A stretch of DNA of 64,000 nucleotides from Rossellomorea sp. AcN35-11 (GCA_030388825.1 CP128835.1:2598001-2662000); one strand, 5' to 3'. Positions 9,235 to 19,248 are shown, numbered from the stretch's first letter. The notes: generated by a model not told the origin, from the sequence alone. Made by a program: numbers and translations.

Positions 9235-10005
9235 ATGCATCGAGGAAAAGGGATGAAGTTTGTCGGGGACTCGCGTGTACCTGCAGACAGAAAGCCGAAT
9301 ATTCCTAAAGATTATTCGGAGTTCCCTGGAAAAACAGAAGCTTTCTGGCCAAACTTCTTACTAAAAGAATGGTTAGTTGGAGCTGTTTTCCTAATCGGTT
9401 ATCTATGTTTAACGGTTGCACATCCATCACCGTTAGAACGTGTTGCCGATCCAACAGATACTGGATATATTCCATTACCTGACTGGTATTTCTTATTCTT
9501 ATACCAATTACTTAAGTACACATATGCATCAGGACCATATAATGTTATTGGAGCGTTCGTTATTCCTGGTATCGCATTTGGAGCACTTTTACTTGCACCA
9601 TTTATCGACAGAGGACCTGAACGCCGTCCGACGAAACGTCCGTTTGCCGTAGGATTCATGTTACTGGCACTTGCAGCGACATACTTCCTGACGTGGGAAT
9701 CCGTTGTGACTCATGACTGGGAAGCAGCGAAAGAACAGGGTAAGATTCAGGCTGAAGTGGATATTGACAAAGAGTCTGAAGGTTATAAGATCTATGCAGA
9801 TCAGAAAAATGGTTGTATCAACTGTCATGGTGAAAACCTACAAGGTGGGGCAGGACCTTCTTTAGTTGCTACGGGTCTTTCACCTGAAGAAGTGGCTGAC
9901 ATTGCTAAAAACGGTCAACCACCAGGCATGCCTGCAGGGTTATTTAAAGGAACAGATGAAGAGCTGGATAAACTGGCTGAATTTATCTCTGGTTTAAAAG
10001 AATAA
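9235..10005 (+). CDS. qcrC: Menaquinol:cytochrome c reductase subunit IV / cytochrome c fusion
   Basis: This 256-residue protein fuses a subunit-IV-like membrane part to a C-terminal cytochrome c domain, the arrangement known for Bacillus QcrC. The quinone-site PDWYF motif is near residue 80, four hydrophobic helices follow, and heme c attaches at CINCH near residue 195 with a methionine ligand expected in the PGMPAG region. AGGAGGGGG lies before the ATG. A terminator follows 6 bp after the stop and closes the operon. Confidence 0.96.
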   Translation: MHRGKGMKFVGDSRVPADRKPNIPKDYSEFPGKTEAFWPNFLLKEWLVGAVFLIGYLCLTVAHPSPLERVADPTDTGYIPLPDWYFLFLYQLLKYTYASGPYNVIGAFVIPGIAFGALLLAPFIDRGPERRPTKRPFAVGFMLLALAATYFLTWESVVTHDWEAAKEQGKIQAEVDIDKESEGYKIYADQKNGCINCHGENLQGGAGPSLVATGLSPEEVADIAKNGQPPGMPAGLFKGTDEELDKLAEFISGLKE

Positions 10006-10010
10006 GAGTG

Positions 10011-10043
10011 AAAAAGGGCCGGCATTTGTTGGCTCTTTTTTTT
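10011..10043 (+). terminator. Terminator of qcrABC
   Basis: AAAAAGGGCC (10011-10020) pairs with GGCTCTTTTT (10031-10040) with one G-T pair. A run of T follows. Confidence 0.88.
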
Positions 10044-10069
10044 CTACTTTGAGTGAAAGGTTGATACAT

Positions 10070-10666
10070 ATGGTCTGGATACTGTCCATCCTGAAGAATA
10101 AATTGTTTCTTTGGTTACTTCTCATAGTGAATATTATCGGAACATTGTACGGCTATTATTGGTATATTCCCCAACTGCGAAATACTCCCTCACAATTTTT
10201 GATTTTCGTTCCGGATAGTCCGACAGCCAGCCTGTTTTTTTGTTTCGTTCTCATAGCATACCTACTGAATCGTAGCTGGCCCCTCGTTGAAGCGCTAGCC
10301 ATTATCACCCTGTTTAAATATGGGGTTTGGGCGGTGGTTATGAATCTCTTGACATTATGGGTTTCAGGAGATTTACCGTGGGAAGGATATATGCTTATGG
10401 CATCACATGGGGCAATGGCGATACAGGGAATCCTGTATTCTTCCTTCTATCGAGTGAGAATGTGGCATATTGTGGTCGGGGGAATCTGGACGATCCATAA
10501 TGATATCATTGATTATGTCTACATGCAGTTTCCTGTATACTCAAGGCTGGCCTTGTACATTCAACATATCGGGTATTTTACATTCTGGTTAAGCATTACA
10601 TCCATTATATTGGCTTATTATTTTACACAGAAAACAAAGCGTTTAGATATCCACCCCCTCACATAA
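10070..10666 (+). CDS. ypjA: DUF1405 membrane protein YpjA
   Basis: This predicted protein of 198 residues has five or six hydrophobic helices and corresponds to B. subtilis YpjA. ATG 10070 is preferred since GAAAGG stands before it; an in-frame TTG at 10049 has no ribosome site. Short charged loops include a GYYWYIPQL segment after the first helix. Function is unknown. It sits between the qcr terminator and ypjB as in B. subtilis. Confidence 0.85.
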   Translation: MVWILSILKNKLFLWLLLIVNIIGTLYGYYWYIPQLRNTPSQFLIFVPDSPTASLFFCFVLIAYLLNRSWPLVEALAIITLFKYGVWAVVMNLLTLWVSGDLPWEGYMLMASHGAMAIQGILYSSFYRVRMWHIVVGGIWTIHNDIIDYVYMQFPVYSRLALYIQHIGYFTFWLSITSIILAYYFTQKTKRLDIHPLT

Positions 10667-10733
10667 CTGTTTTTTTGGTCTACTCTTGTCCATCCTTTCA
10701 TAAACTCTATTAGTAGTTTTAGGGGGGACAAGT

Positions 10734-11525
10734 ATGAAATTATTACAGTTAGCCGTTACCATTTTCGTTTTTCTAGTCTTCATTCCTGAACCATTATATG
10801 CAGTTGAATCGCCGTCTCCGATCAATGATCTCGATGAAATTGCAGACCAGTCGCTGCAAATGACAAAGGCTGGAAGATATGAAGAGGCAAAGCAGCTTTT
10901 GCATTATTTTTCAGATGAGTTCCAGTCTTTAAATGGTCATCAGTCCTTTTCTATGGATGAGCTTAGAATCCTCACCATCTCACATAATCTTGCAGTCGAG
11001 AGTATAAATCAAGCTTCTGCTGATATGGAGCAAAAGGTGAACGCGGTCACTAAGTTCCGCCTTGTCATGGATGCTCTATGCAGCAAACATCAACCACTTT
11101 GGGTTGAAATGGAAGACCCGATCATGGAAGCCTTTAAAGGATTGAAATCAGCTGCAGAGAATCGTGATGCCGGTCAATACCACACTACGTTGAATTTGTT
11201 TTTATCGAAGTATAATATTATACAGCCGAGCATCAAATTAGACATTCCTGTAGAGCAGGTTCAATCATTGGATGCGCGTATCTCATATTTGGACCATTAT
11301 CGTCAAGATGTACTGGAAGGAGCAGAAACCATGAATGAGCTCACGTCTTTGGAAACGGACCTGGAGGAGCTGTTTGAGAATAATCAAGAGGATGAAGCGG
11401 ATCCTTCTCTATGGTGGGTGATCATTTCGACGGGGAGTATTATCGTTTCCACATTATCTTACGTAGGTTGGAGAAAATATAAGGGACAGGCTGAAGCAAA
11501 GAGGTCAGAACGGCAAAAAAATTGA
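10734..11525 (+). CDS. ypjB: Sporulation protein YpjB
   Basis: This 263-residue protein has a cleavable-looking signal sequence (residues 1-24), a mostly helical extracytoplasmic region, and one C-terminal membrane helix (about 224-245) followed by a basic tail. That topology and the position match the YpjB family, annotated as sporulation-associated. AGGGGGGACA stands before the ATG. No enzyme motif is seen. Confidence 0.85.
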   Translation: MKLLQLAVTIFVFLVFIPEPLYAVESPSPINDLDEIADQSLQMTKAGRYEEAKQLLHYFSDEFQSLNGHQSFSMDELRILTISHNLAVESINQASADMEQKVNAVTKFRLVMDALCSKHQPLWVEMEDPIMEAFKGLKSAAENRDAGQYHTTLNLFLSKYNIIQPSIKLDIPVEQVQSLDARISYLDHYRQDVLEGAETMNELTSLETDLEELFENNQEDEADPSLWWVIISTGSIIVSTLSYVGWRKYKGQAEAKRSERQKN

Positions 11526-11584
11526 CATAACCTTTGTATCGCTATAAAATTTAGATAATTAATCATCTGGAGGTTATCACGATA

Positions 11585-12265
11585 ATGGCAGGATTTTTAC
11601 TTTACTTCTTACTCATCGCTCTTATTCCAATCGGAGCTCAAATGCGTGTCAAAAGGACGTTTAAAAAATATTCAAAGGTAGCCACTACTTCCGGTATGAC
11701 GGGTAGGGAAATGGCAAGAAGGATTCTGGACGAAAATGGTTTGCACGATGTAAAAGTCGTAGAAGGCAGAGGGTTTCTGAGTGACCATTACAATCCAATC
11801 ACTAAAACGGTTGCTTTGTCACCAGATAACTACCACGGTCATTCTGTAGCCGGGGCAGCTGTTGCAGCCCATGAAGTGGGACATGCGATTCAGGATGCAG
11901 AAAGCTATGCATTTCTACGATTCCGTCATGCCCTTGTACCGGTAGCGAACATTGGCTCTAACATGTCCTGGATCTTCCTGATGATCGGGATTTTCACACA
12001 AATGACAGGAATGTTCCTTCTTGGAATCATTCTGATGGCAGCAGGGGTAGTGTTCCAGTTAATCACTCTTCCTGTAGAATTCAATGCCTCTTCAAGGGCC
12101 ATGAATCAAATTGTTTCACTTGGTCTTATCCGTAACGAGGAGGAAAGACATGCACGTAAAGTGTTGAATGCAGCCGCCATGACATATGTAGCTGCAGCAG
12201 CGGTGGCTGTCATTGAATTGATAAGACTCGTATTGATCTTCACAGGGATGAATGGTGAAGATTAA
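11585..12265 (+). CDS. YugP-family membrane zinc metallopeptidase
   Basis: This 226-residue membrane protein carries a zinc protease motif HEVGH near residue 98, preceded by the conserved PDNYHG and AAVAAHE segments. Hydrophobic helices lie at the N-terminus, around residues 115-165 and near 200-220. The third zinc ligand is probably a glutamate in the FNASSRA region after the second helix pair. GGAGGTTATCACGATA precedes the ATG. YugP homologues are common in Firmicutes with unknown substrates; in B. subtilis the gene is elsewhere on the chromosome, so this location is lineage-specific. Confidence 0.88.
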   Translation: MAGFLLYFLLIALIPIGAQMRVKRTFKKYSKVATTSGMTGREMARRILDENGLHDVKVVEGRGFLSDHYNPITKTVALSPDNYHGHSVAGAAVAAHEVGHAIQDAESYAFLRFRHALVPVANIGSNMSWIFLMIGIFTQMTGMFLLGIILMAAGVVFQLITLPVEFNASSRAMNQIVSLGLIRNEEERHARKVLNAAAMTYVAAAAVAVIELIRLVLIFTGMNGED

Positions 12266-12275
12266 CCCAATGAAA

Positions 12276-12316
12276 GAAGAAGCTGCGCTCGATGTTGGAG
12301 TGCAGCTTCTTTTTTA
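12276..12316. terminator. Terminator between the convergent yugP-like and ypjC genes
   Basis: GAAGCTGC and GCTC pair with GAGT and GCAGCTTC around a seven-base loop, followed by TTTTTT. A T/C-rich stretch on the other strand suggests it also serves ypjC. Confidence 0.85.
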
Positions 12317-12372
12317 TGTGTGTAAGCAACACCCCCCCATAGGTGTGGCCTATGGAGGGAGAGTTCACACTT

Positions 12373-13242
12373 TTAATCATGCAGTGGGTTTTTATCAGCA
12401 TCTAAAGTAAATCCTTCACCGAGGACGTCGTGAACCACCGTTACAGAAACGAAAGCGTGTGGGTCAACGCTTGTGATAATGTTTTTAAGGCGGACAATCT
12501 CATTTTTACCAACAACGCAGTATAGCACTTCCCGTTCCTGTTTGGTAAAGGAGCCGTGCCCCCTTAAAACAGTAACACCGCGATCCATTTGTTCATTAAT
12601 GACACTAGCTATTTGTTCGTGATTGTCAGAAATGATCATCGCTCCTCTGGCAGAATATGCCCCTTCCTGCATAAAGTCAATGACTCTTGCAGCGACAAAT
12701 ACAGCTACGAGTGTGTACATGGCTTCCCTGTACTCCAAGTAAGTGATGAGTGATACCCCGATGACGACGGCGTCAAACATAAACATCGTTTTTCCCATGC
12801 TCCATCCGATATATTTATGGACAAGTCGTGCGATGATATCAACGCCTCCAGTGGTACCGCCATATCTAAAGATGATGCCAAGTCCAACTCCAATAAAGAC
12901 TCCTGCAAATAAGGCAGCCAGGAAAAGATCGCCTTCCAGGTTTATTGTCATTTGGTACCTTTGGAAAATCCATAGAAATACCGAAAGACTAACGGTTCCG
13001 AGTACAGTATAATAAAAAGCTTTCTTCCCGAGAAGCTTCCATCCTAAGAAAAATAGGGGTATATTTAAGGCTAGGTTGGAGTAAGACGGATCGATGTCAA
13101 ATAAAAAATAAAGGATAAGTGTGATTCCGGTAAATCCGCCTTCTGCCAGCTTATTCTGTATATTGAAATGAACAAGTCCAAATGCAAAAATAGCTGACCC
13201 CAATAGGATGAATAGTATATTTTTAAAACGTAATCCCAACAA
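12373..13242 (-). CDS. ypjC: YitT-family membrane protein YpjC
   Basis: This 289-residue protein has five or six membrane helices (residues about 8-190) of the YitT/DUF161 type, followed by a soluble C-terminal DUF2179 domain (about 200-285). The glycine-rich YGGTTGGVDI stretch is typical of the family. It is in the position of B. subtilis ypjC and is transcribed against its neighbours. A second hairpin (about 12335-12359) lies just after its stop. The substrate, if it is a transporter, is unknown. Confidence 0.9.
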   Translation of the reverse strand: MLGLRFKNILFILLGSAIFAFGLVHFNIQNKLAEGGFTGITLILYFLFDIDPSYSNLALNIPLFFLGWKLLGKKAFYYTVLGTVSLSVFLWIFQRYQMTINLEGDLFLAALFAGVFIGVGLGIIFRYGGTTGGVDIIARLVHKYIGWSMGKTMFMFDAVVIGVSLITYLEYREAMYTLVAVFVAARVIDFMQEGAYSARGAMIISDNHEQIASVINEQMDRGVTVLRGHGSFTKQEREVLYCVVGKNEIVRLKNIITSVDPHAFVSVTVVHDVLGEGFTLDADKNPLHD

Positions 13243-13403
13243 GTGTCATTCCCTCCTTCTATTCGTATTATCTCGTTGACAGAGACATTATATAAGAAGA
13301 AAATCGAACTGGCAACGAAGAGTTGATGATTCAAACGTAATATTTGTCAAACGGGAAGGATTTAGCTAACATGATAGGAGATAATGAAGGAGTGAGGCTT
13401 CTT

Positions 13404-13757
13404 ATGAAAGATCATAAGACGATGGATCAAGTACAAAAAGAAGTGGATCAATACATAAGCCAATTTAAGGAAGGATATTTCAGCCCGTTGGCAATGGTGG
13501 CGAGGCTTACAGAGGAACTTGGTGAACTGGCCAGGGAAGTGAATCATTACTATGGGGAAAAGCCAAAGAAAGATTCAGAGGTTGAAAAAACGATCGAAGA
13601 AGAGCTGGGAGACTTATTATTCGTTGTCATCTGCCTGGCAAATTCATTGGACATCAGCCTGGAAGAGGCTCACAATCGTGTAATGCACAAGTTTAATACG
13701 AGAGATAAAGATCGCTGGACAAGAATCGAAGGTGGGGATGAAGATGGAACAAATTAA
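13404..13757 (+). CDS. ypjD: MazG-type nucleotide pyrophosphohydrolase YpjD
   Basis: This 117-residue protein is a single MazG domain that would hydrolyse (d)NTPs to monophosphates. The metal-binding E-x2-E and E-x2-D pair is visible in EELGE and EEELGD. ATG 13404 gives an N-terminus like B. subtilis YpjD ([14 protein letters not shown]); a longer upstream reading from 13344 lacks a ribosome site. The end overlaps dapB by 14 bp, so the two are translationally linked. The product ends in an RDKDRWTR motif shared with the family. Confidence 0.92.
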   Translation: MKDHKTMDQVQKEVDQYISQFKEGYFSPLAMVARLTEELGELAREVNHYYGEKPKKDSEVEKTIEEELGDLLFVVICLANSLDISLEEAHNRVMHKFNTRDKDRWTRIEGGDEDGTN

Positions 13758-14514
13758 CGTAACCATTGCTGGACCAAGAGGACGAATGGGGAAAGAGGCC
13801 GTTCAGTTGGTTAAGAATACTGAACATTTCAACCTTATTAGTGTGATTGATTACAAAGAGGAGATCAATATTGACGTACCCGTATATGCTGAAATCGAAA
13901 CATGCTTCCAACATCAGACACCGCATGTATTGATTGACTTAACAACTCCCGATGTCGGCTATCATCATACGAAAACAGCTCTGGAGTACGGTGTCAGACC
14001 GGTCGTGGGGACGACTGGGTTTTCTGCAGACGAACTAGCTGAATTAAAGACCTTGGCGGAATCAAAGGGATTGGGATGTATCATTGCTCCCAATTTCGCC
14101 ATTGGTGCGGTACTAATGATGAAATTCTCACAGATGGCAGCGAAATATTTTCAGGATGTCGAAATCATTGAACTACATCACGATCAGAAATTGGATGCGC
14201 CTTCAGGGACTGCTGTAAAAACAGCCGAAATGATCAAGGAAGTGAGGGAGTCGAAGCTCCAGGGGCACCCTGATGAAAAAGAAACCCATTCGGGAGCAAG
14301 GGGCGCGAACGTAGATGGTATGCATATCCATAGCGTGCGTCTGCCTGGCTTGGTTGCCCATCAACAGGTGATGTTAGGAGCAGAAGGTCAGACCTTGACG
14401 ATCCGTCATGACTCATTTAACCGGCAAAGTTTCATGTCGGGGGTAAAGGTCTCCGTTGAAACTGTCATGAAGCTGGATACTTTGGTTTACGGACTGGAAA
14501 ATATTTTAGACTAA
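13744..14514 (+). CDS. dapB: 4-hydroxy-tetrahydrodipicolinate reductase
   Basis: This enzyme makes tetrahydrodipicolinate in the lysine/diaminopimelate pathway, which also feeds spore dipicolinate. The 256-residue product has the nucleotide-binding AGPRGRMG motif at the start, VVGTTGF, the family signature around [18 protein letters not shown], and [20 protein letters not shown] precedes ATG 13744. It heads a tight run of genes through birA with very short gaps. Confidence 0.96.
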   Translation: MEQINVTIAGPRGRMGKEAVQLVKNTEHFNLISVIDYKEEINIDVPVYAEIETCFQHQTPHVLIDLTTPDVGYHHTKTALEYGVRPVVGTTGFSADELAELKTLAESKGLGCIIAPNFAIGAVLMMKFSQMAAKYFQDVEIIELHHDQKLDAPSGTAVKTAEMIKEVRESKLQGHPDEKETHSGARGANVDGMHIHSVRLPGLVAHQQVMLGAEGQTLTIRHDSFNRQSFMSGVKVSVETVMKLDTLVYGLENILD

Positions 14515-14526
14515 AGGGTGGATATA

Positions 14527-14934
14527 ATGAATATTGCGTTAATAGCTCATGATAAGAAAAAAGATGATCTTATTCGTTTTGTATTGGCCTATAAGCCAAT
14601 AATTGAAAAACATGCTCTTTTCGCTACTGGAACAACAGGAAAGAGAATGATAGAAGAAACGGGTTTATCCGTCCACCGTTTTCAGTCCGGACCACTGGGA
14701 GGAGACCAGGAAATAGGTTCTTATATTGCCAATAACAATATGGATCTCGTCCTGTTTTTTAGAGACCCGTTAACAGCTCAGCCTCATGAACCCGATGTAT
14801 CCGCATTGATCAGGCTCTGTGATGTGTATAATGTTCCGCTGGCCACCAATATGGGGACTGCAGAAGTGCTGGTGAAAGGATTGGGCCGGGGAGATATAGA
14901 GTGGCGGAGTGTGTTAAAGGAAAAGGAGGGGTAA
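14527..14934 (+). CDS. mgsA: Methylglyoxal synthase
   Basis: The enzyme converts dihydroxyacetone phosphate to methylglyoxal, a bypass that relieves sugar-phosphate build-up. The 135-residue product has [10 protein letters not shown] at the start, the phosphate-binding ATGTTG motif, the [11 protein letters not shown] segment, and the catalytic-aspartate [14 protein letters not shown] block. AAAGGGTGG is placed before ATG 14527; an upstream GTG (14518) is less likely. The next gene begins one base after the stop. Confidence 0.96.
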   Translation: MNIALIAHDKKKDDLIRFVLAYKPIIEKHALFATGTTGKRMIEETGLSVHRFQSGPLGGDQEIGSYIANNNMDLVLFFRDPLTAQPHEPDVSALIRLCDVYNVPLATNMGTAEVLVKGLGRGDIEWRSVLKEKEG

Positions 14935-14935
14935 A

Positions 14936-15637
14936 GTGGAACAGCAAATAGACATCCTTGCATTCGGAGCTCATGCTGATGACGTTGAAATCGGTATGGG
15001 GGGCACCCTTGCAAAATATGCAGCAGAAGGAAAGAAGATCGTAATCTGTGATCTGACAGAAGCCGAGCTTTCTTCAAATGGAACCGTTTCATTGCGTAAG
15101 GAGGAATCCAGGAAAGCTGCAGACATCTTAGGTGCCTTTAAGAGAGAAACCCTGGATATACCTGATAGAGGGATTTACATAACAGAAGAAAACATTCAAA
15201 AAGTGGTCGAAATGATTCGAACATACAAACCAAGAGTGATATTTGCTCCTTATGAACAAGACCGTCATCCTGATCATGGAAATGCTTCCAGGTTAGTCAA
15301 GGAAGCTTTTTTCTCAGCCGGTATTAGGAAATACCATTCCTCGATCCTTCCACATAAAGCAGATCATCTGTATTTCTATATGATTAATGGTTTTCACAAG
15401 CCTCAATTTGTCGTAGATATAGAGGAATTTATGGATACGAAGATTCAGAGTTTAGAGGAGTATTCCAGCCAGTTTACACAAGGGACGGAAGGAGTGCGTA
15501 CTCCTTTAACGGATGGATACATCGAAGCGGTTGAAGCAAGGGAGCGGATGATGGGGAAAGAAGCCGGGTTACGGTATGCGGAAGGTTTCTTCTCCTACAG
15601 GACTCTTATATTGCATCACGATTTGTTAGGAGAGTAA
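14936..15637 (+). CDS. bshB1: N-acetylglucosaminyl-malate deacetylase BshB1
   Basis: This zinc deacetylase carries out the second step of bacillithiol synthesis, removing acetyl from GlcNAc-malate. The LmbE-like metal site shows as AHADDVEIG near residue 12, with the later HPDHG motif near residue 113. Translation starts at GTG 14936 directly behind AGGAGGGG. It is followed four bases later by bshA, the enzyme of the previous step, so the pair is clearly functional. Confidence 0.96.
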   Translation: MEQQIDILAFGAHADDVEIGMGGTLAKYAAEGKKIVICDLTEAELSSNGTVSLRKEESRKAADILGAFKRETLDIPDRGIYITEENIQKVVEMIRTYKPRVIFAPYEQDRHPDHGNASRLVKEAFFSAGIRKYHSSILPHKADHLYFYMINGFHKPQFVVDIEEFMDTKIQSLEEYSSQFTQGTEGVRTPLTDGYIEAVEARERMMGKEAGLRYAEGFFSYRTLILHHDLLGE

Positions 15638-15641
15638 TGGG

Positions 15642-16766
15642 ATGAAAATGAAAATAGGTATTACCTGCTACCCCACTGTCGGGGGCTCCGGTGTAGTGGC
15701 AACGGAACTGGGAAAATTATTAGCAGAGAAAGGCCATGAGATTCACTTTATTACGTCAAGTATTCCATTTCGATTAAATAAGATGTATCACAATATCTAT
15801 TTTCATCAAGTGGAAGTGAGTCAATATTCTGTGTTTCAATACCCCCCGTATGATTTAGCACTGGCAAATAAAATGGCAGAGATCATCGAACGTGAAGATC
15901 TTGACATTCTCCATGTGCATTATGCGATTCCACATGCAGTCTGTGCCATTTTGGGTAAACAAATGTCCGGTAAAGACGTAAAGATTGTTACCACCCTTCA
16001 CGGTACGGATATTACCGTCCTTGGATATGACCCTTCTTTAACGAAAGCGATCCGTTTCGGGATTGAAAAGTCTGACGTGGTGACTGCTGTTTCTTCTGCA
16101 TTAGTGAAGCAGACCAATGATTTGATACAGCCGGATAAGGAAATTCAAACGGTGTATAACTTTATCGATGAAAGAGTATATAGGGCGGTAGATTCCAACC
16201 ACTTAAGAAATGAATATGGGATACTTGATAATGAAAAGGTCTTGATTCACGTTTCCAACTTTCGGGGTGTGAAAAGAGTACCAGATGTGGTCTCTGCATT
16301 CAACCTTATCCAAAATGAGCTTCCGTCTAAACTTCTCCTTGTTGGGGACGGACCAGAAATGACGCTGATATGCAAACAGGTAAGGGAGCTAGGATTAGAA
16401 GATAAAGTCTTGTTCCTTGGAAAACAGGATAATCTTGAAGAACTTTATTCAATCAGTGATATTAAGCTTCTCCTTTCAGAAAAAGAGAGCTTTGGATTAG
16501 TTGCCCTTGAGGCGATGGCTTGCGGTGTACCGAGTATTGGAACAAATGTAGGCGGTATTCCTGAAGTGATCAAGAACGGTTATAACGGGTTTATTTGTGA
16601 AATCGGCAATGTTGCTCAAGTTGCAGAAAAGTCACTTGAGTTACTTAAAGATAAAAACCTTCACAAGGAACTCTCAGAACATGCCTTACAAACCGCCCGT
16701 ACAACGTTTCATTCCAGTAAAATCGTAGAGCAGTATGAACGTATCTACAAAGATCTTCTATTATGA
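15642..16766 (+). CDS. bshA: L-malate N-acetylglucosaminyltransferase BshA
   Basis: This family-4 glycosyltransferase joins UDP-GlcNAc to L-malate, the first step to bacillithiol. The 374-residue product has the acceptor-domain start [25 protein letters not shown], and the donor-domain E-x7-E signature in [16 protein letters not shown]. It directly follows bshB1 and precedes cca, as in B. subtilis. Confidence 0.97.
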   Translation: MKMKIGITCYPTVGGSGVVATELGKLLAEKGHEIHFITSSIPFRLNKMYHNIYFHQVEVSQYSVFQYPPYDLALANKMAEIIEREDLDILHVHYAIPHAVCAILGKQMSGKDVKIVTTLHGTDITVLGYDPSLTKAIRFGIEKSDVVTAVSSALVKQTNDLIQPDKEIQTVYNFIDERVYRAVDSNHLRNEYGILDNEKVLIHVSNFRGVKRVPDVVSAFNLIQNELPSKLLLVGDGPEMTLICKQVRELGLEDKVLFLGKQDNLEELYSISDIKLLLSEKESFGLVALEAMACGVPSIGTNVGGIPEVIKNGYNGFICEIGNVAQVAEKSLELLKDKNLHKELSEHALQTARTTFHSSKIVEQYERIYKDLLL

Positions 16767-16806
16767 AGCAGGGGGATACATAAACCGCAGTAAAGCAGGT
16801 GTAAAA

Positions 16807-18003
16807 ATGTTACCGACAATTTTCCAGCAAGGGATTCCCGTATTGAAGAAAATTGAAAGGGCTGGTTACGAGGCCTATTTCGTCGGGGGCTCTGTCAGGG
16901 ATCTTTTCCTGAACAGGCCAATCAATGATGTGGACATTGCCACTTCCGCCAATCCTGAAGAATTGAAGGAAATATTCCCGAAGACCATAGATCTGGGCAT
17001 TGAACACGGCACCATCCTTGTCTTTCATGGAGGAAATGAATATGAAATCACTACTTTCAGAACTGAATCGGCCTATGCTGACTTCAGAAGGCCTGATAAG
17101 GTAGAATTCGTTCGATCATTAGAAGCAGATCTTGAACGCCGTGATTTTACCATGAATAGCATGGCTATGGATGGGGACGGAAAGGTATTTGATCCTTTTA
17201 ATGGCAGGGTGGACATACATAATAAGGTGATCAGGACAGTAGGATCACCAGAATTAAGATTTTCTGAGGACGCTCTCCGCATGATGAGGGCAGTCCGCTT
17301 TGTCAGTCAATTGGGTTTTGAGATCGAGCAGGATACACTACATGCATTAAAGGACCACGCTCCGTTACTAGAACATATTGCTGTGGAAAGAAAGACGATG
17401 GAATTCGAGAAAATCTTAGCAGCTGAATGGAAGCGGGAGGCACTCCTTCTTCTTGTGGATACAGGATTATATCGTGACCTACCTCACTTGGCTGTAGTGA
17501 AGGAAGGACTGGAGGAGGCAGCAAGCCTTCCTCATCTAGAAACATTGAATAAGGACCAAATGTGGTTAGTTCTTTTAACCTTTGTCGGGAGCACTGATGC
17601 CCAAGCATTCCTGAAAAGCTGGAGAATTCCCGGGAAGATGGTCAGGGAACGATCAAAGGAGCTTGAAATCCTATCATTGAGAAGGAAGACCGGCTGGTCC
17701 AAGTCTTTGCTCTATCGAGCGGGTCTGGAAGCAGCCATAAATGTTGAAAGGGTATATGAATGCTTGGAATCAAAAACGTCTTCTGGTGTAGAAGTTGTGA
17801 AACAAGACTACCGATCATTAGCCATAACATCAAGACAACAGCTTGATGTAACAGGAACAGACTTGATGATTTGGGCTGACCAAAAAGGCGGTCCCTGGAT
17901 AAAAGAATGTTTAAATGAAATTGAAGCTGCGGTGATAGATGGCAGAGTCAAAAACGAAAAAGAAGCGATAAGGAGGTGGCTTAAATCATGCAATCAACTA
18001 TAA
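16807..18003 (+). CDS. cca: CCA tRNA nucleotidyltransferase
   Basis: The enzyme adds or repairs the 3' CCA end of tRNA. The 398-residue class II product shows the nucleotidyltransferase motif GGSVRD, the DVDIAT metal-binding aspartates, the RRDFTMN motif and EDALRMMRAVRF. ATG 16807 has AGCAGGTG in place and matches known starts; an open frame extends upstream into bshA but lacks a ribosome site. The 3' end overlaps birA by 16 bp. Confidence 0.95.
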   Translation: MLPTIFQQGIPVLKKIERAGYEAYFVGGSVRDLFLNRPINDVDIATSANPEELKEIFPKTIDLGIEHGTILVFHGGNEYEITTFRTESAYADFRRPDKVEFVRSLEADLERRDFTMNSMAMDGDGKVFDPFNGRVDIHNKVIRTVGSPELRFSEDALRMMRAVRFVSQLGFEIEQDTLHALKDHAPLLEHIAVERKTMEFEKILAAEWKREALLLLVDTGLYRDLPHLAVVKEGLEEAASLPHLETLNKDQMWLVLLTFVGSTDAQAFLKSWRIPGKMVRERSKELEILSLRRKTGWSKSLLYRAGLEAAINVERVYECLESKTSSGVEVVKQDYRSLAITSRQQLDVTGTDLMIWADQKGGPWIKECLNEIEAAVIDGRVKNEKEAIRRWLKSCNQL

Positions 18004-18971
18004 AAAAGAAACTACTTCACGCCTTGTCGGAATCCGATCAGGAATTTTTATCGGGACAAGCACTTGCGGATATAGCAGGTTGTTCGAGGACGGCTATTTG
18101 GAAGCATATTGAAGAACTTCGTAAAGAAGGCTTTGTATTGGAAGCGGTCAGGAAAAAGGGTTATCGAATCATCGCCACCCCTGATAGCGTGACTGAAAGT
18201 AAGATTCGTTTGGGGTTGCAAACAAAAACGTTGGGACGGGTCATCCGCTATGAAGAGTCCGTTGAGAGTACCCAGCGCATTGCCCATGTCCTTGCAGGGG
18301 AAGGAGCACCAGAAGGAACGCTGGTCATTGCAGACGAACAAACAGCCGGAAGAGGAAGGTTGATGAGAGAGTGGCATTCATCAAAAGGGACAGGGATTTG
18401 GATGAGTCTGATTCTAAAACCCCTTCTGCCACCGCAAAAGGCTCCACAGTTCACCCTCATTACGGCTGTTGCCGTCGTTCAGGCTATTGAGGAAACCACT
18501 GATCTGCATCCGGAGATCAAGTGGCCAAATGATATACTCATTGATGGAAAGAAAGTGACGGGAATATTAACTGAACTTCAAGCAGAGTCGGATAAAATCA
18601 ATTCCATTATTATCGGCATTGGAATGAATGTGAATCATACGAAAGAACATTTTCCTGATGAACTTCAGTCCATTGCAACCTCACTGTCCATTGAACAAGG
18701 GAATCTCCTGTCCAGGTCAGATATCGTTCAAAAGGTGCTGGAACGAATCGAGTCCCTTTATAGTATTTATATGAACGAAGGTTTCACTCCAATCAAGCTG
18801 CTGTGGGAAAGCTATGCCATCAGTATCGGAAAGAATATCCGTGCACGAACCATCAACGGAACAATTGAGGGGAGAGCACTGGGCATAACGGAAGAAGGCG
18901 TTCTAAAGATTGAAGATTCAACCGGAATGGTTCATCAAATCTACTCAGCGGATATTGAAGTGAATAATTAA
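17988..18971 (+). CDS. birA: Biotin ligase / biotin operon repressor
   Basis: This 327-residue protein joins an N-terminal winged-helix DNA-binding domain (residues 1-65, GCSRTAIWKHIEELRKEGF) to a central biotin ligase domain with the GRGR motif (TAGRGRLMREWHS) and KWPNDI, and a small C-terminal SH3-like domain. It biotinylates acyl carrier proteins and represses biotin genes when loaded. A very strong AGGAGGTGG site lies inside cca. A terminator follows the stop. Confidence 0.96.
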   Translation: MQSTIKKKLLHALSESDQEFLSGQALADIAGCSRTAIWKHIEELRKEGFVLEAVRKKGYRIIATPDSVTESKIRLGLQTKTLGRVIRYEESVESTQRIAHVLAGEGAPEGTLVIADEQTAGRGRLMREWHSSKGTGIWMSLILKPLLPPQKAPQFTLITAVAVVQAIEETTDLHPEIKWPNDILIDGKKVTGILTELQAESDKINSIIIGIGMNVNHTKEHFPDELQSIATSLSIEQGNLLSRSDIVQKVLERIESLYSIYMNEGFTPIKLLWESYAISIGKNIRARTINGTIEGRALGITEEGVLKIEDSTGMVHQIYSADIEVNN

Positions 18972-18975
18972 GTGA

Positions 18976-19018
18976 AAACGGGTAGGATGACAAAGGAGTA
19001 CATCCAACCCGTTTTTTT
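18976..19018 (+). terminator. Terminator after birA
   Basis: ACGGGT and GGATG (18978-18989) pair with CATCC and ACCCGT (19001-19012) with one A-A mismatch. Seven T follow. Confidence 0.9.
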
Positions 19019-19022
19019 ATGG

Positions 19023-19248
19023 TATAATCTCATTGGGCAGTATCCTCGGAACTGCACCTTTATTGTACGAACAGCCTAAATACTACAATTTCTGCCTTGA
19101 TCCATTGCGGACTGGGACAGAGGGTCGAAAACAATGATACGAATCACTTAGGATCCTTCTGTCGTTTATTCAGGAGGTTTTTTTATATTCGTCATGAAAG
19201 TGCTTTCATTGAGTTTCGTCGCCTCTGACTGAAAAGAAGGAGGACATT
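19023..19248 (+). promoter_or_regulatory. Structured 5' leader of panBCD with terminator and antiterminator
   Basis: TATAAT at 19023-19028 is a likely -10, though no good -35 is seen. The leader contains small hairpins (GCAGT/ACTGC near 19037-19053; ATTGTA/TACAAT near 19062-19090). CCTTCTG (19155-19161) can pair with CAGGAGG (19171-19177), followed by seven T: a terminator inside the leader. The same strand segment, CCTTCTGTC (19155-19163), can instead pair with GACAGAGGG (19116-19124), which would prevent the terminator. Conserved pan RNA motifs are known before pantothenate genes in Firmicutes, and this is a candidate. No T-box sequence is present. Confidence 0.6.
19155..19184 (+). terminator. 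Attenuator-type terminator in the panB leader
   Basis: A seven-pair stem CCTTCTG/CAGGAGG around TCGTTTATT is followed by T7 (19178-19184), about 65 bp before the panB start. It competes with an upstream antiterminator segment at 19116-19124. Confidence 0.65.

Noticed and set aside
19023..19248. T-box riboswitch before panB
   Set aside because: The conserved T-box antiterminator sequence and specifier-type stem are not present, and panB is not a usual T-box gene.
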